Assembly (NCBI GenBank): GCA_964425315.1
Contig: CAYRNB010000134.1
Coordinates: 1-6,383, forward strand
DNA length: 6,383 nucleotides
Direction of reading: 5' to 3'
Origin: Rhodoblastus sp964425315
GTDB lineage: Bacteria > Pseudomonadota > Alphaproteobacteria > Rhizobiales > Beijerinckiaceae
The position numbers and the translations under genes are program-made. The notes beneath the pieces were generated by a model. It was not told the DNA's origin. It was given only the letters and a program-made list of their open reading frames with translations, and made no database searches. Positions 6,015-6,383 of the stretch are shown piece after piece (position 1 is the first letter of the stretch; each line of letters opens with the position of its first letter).

Positions 6015-6094
6015 TTTTTCGCGGAGGATGGTTCGCGCAAGCTTCGGCCCTCACAATGGCGCGACGATCTCTTCAGGCCCGGACAGGACGCGCG

Positions 6095-6383
6095 ATGACT
6101 CAAAGCTTTTCGCCCATGCCGCGGCGGGCGCCGCCTCAAGCGCGCTCTTTCCCCCTGGCTTCACTTTTTCATGCCGATTCGGGCGACGCCCTTCTCGCCA
6201 TGACGCTGGCGAGCGGCGGCGACGAGCGCATTGCCCTCTCGCCGGACGGGCGCAATTCCTATGGCGCGCCGATCCGCCCGACGGAAGGCGAAATCTGGTT
6301 CGCCTCCTCCACCGCCTCGGCGATTTCGCCGCGCGGCTGGGCCGCCGCCGAAGCCGCCCTGCCCTTCGCCTTTTCGGCGGTCG
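6095..6383 (+). CDS. Unrecognised protein, N-terminal fragment (runs off right edge)
   Basis: An open frame of 96 codons with no stop begins at ATG 6095 with AGGA 6 nt upstream (6085-6088). The product starts MTQSFSPMPRRAPPQARSFP, then has SLFHADSGDALLAMTLASGG, ERIALSPDGRNSYGAPIRPT and EIWFASSTASAISPRGW. The last two look like a conserved enzyme-like region (a D-G-x-N-x-Y-G turn followed by F-A-S-S-T-A-S-x-I-S), but I cannot assign a family. There is no signal peptide or membrane segment in the visible part. Third codon positions are strongly GC-rich in this frame and not in the competing open frame that begins at ATG 6028, which would encode arginine-rich sequence. An in-frame ATG at 6056 would add 13 residues, but it has a poorer ribosome binding site. 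The gene is divergent from the phoH-like gene. Confidence 0.7.
   Translation, partial: MTQSFSPMPRRAPPQARSFPLASLFHADSGDALLAMTLASGGDERIALSPDGRNSYGAPIRPTEGEIWFASSTASAISPRGWAAAEAALPFAFSAV

Larger units (their letters stand above)
5668..6094. other. Divergent intergenic region between phoH-like gene and right-edge gene (427 bp)
   Basis: No credible gene was found in either direction. An A/T-richer dip at about 5840-5870 is the likeliest site for the leftward phoH promoter: TTGACG occurs on the minus strand at 5844-5839, but no good -10 follows at 16-18 bp. The right half (5902-6019) holds four consecutive inverted repeats, annotated separately, ahead of the rightward gene. Confidence 0.6.

Noticed and set aside
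6028..6383. Alternative open frame starting at ATG 6028, also open to the window edge
   Set aside because: Its codons have lower third-position GC and the translation is arginine-rich. The frame starting at 6095 has the expected codon pattern and a plausible conserved motif.
1..6383. CRISPR array, tRNA/rRNA gene, insertion sequence or prophage signs
   Set aside because: No spaced repeat array, no tRNA cloverleaf, no transposase and no terminal inverted repeats with target duplication were seen. The gene order looks like ordinary chromosome.

Overview
The window is GC-rich, with high GC at third codon positions. Its gene set (NasT/NasS nitrate regulators, an NAD(P)H nitrite reductase, type II dehydroquinase, a FUSC-type membrane protein and a short PhoH) fits a chromosomal segment of an alphaproteobacterium, probably of the Hyphomicrobiales (Rhizobiales). 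The genus cannot be read from the sequence alone.

Layout. Five complete genes and one gene start are read leftwards on the minus strand. From right to left they are: phoH-like (5667-4927), closed by an intrinsic terminator (about 4881-4914); aroQ (4771-4322) and a FUSC-family integral membrane protein (4325-2202), which overlap by an ATGA; nasT (2149-1559) and nasS (1562-492), which also overlap by an ATGA; and the first 41 codons of nirB (125 to the left edge). One gene is read rightwards at the right edge (from 6095, running out of the window). I do not recognise its product. It is separated from phoH by a 427-base divergent intergenic region rich in inverted repeats.

How the genes work together. 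NasS (cytoplasmic nitrate/nitrite sensor) and NasT (ANTAR RNA-binding antiterminator) form the two-protein switch that in other proteobacteria controls assimilatory nitrate/nitrite reductase operons. Nitrate or nitrite frees NasT from NasS, and NasT then acts on tandem hairpins in the leader RNA. Its likely target is visible here: the 366 bases between nasS and nirB hold a good sigma-54 (-24/-12) promoter. About 3 bases after the predicted transcription start lies a 4-bp hairpin with a hexaloop AAUGAC, which has the A at position 1 and G at position 4 expected of ANTAR target loops. Further hairpins and two U-runs follow before nirB. The arrangement implies two gates on nirB: nitrogen limitation through sigma-54 and an enhancer-binding protein, and nitrate/nitrite through NasST.

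aroQ makes 3-dehydroshikimate precursors. It is translationally coupled to a FUSC-type protein, whose relatives include aromatic-acid efflux components. The phoH-like gene encodes a stand-alone P-loop ATPase domain. The most interesting features are the nirB regulatory region, the aroQ-FUSC pairing, and the palindrome and hairpin cluster ahead of the unrecognised right-edge gene.
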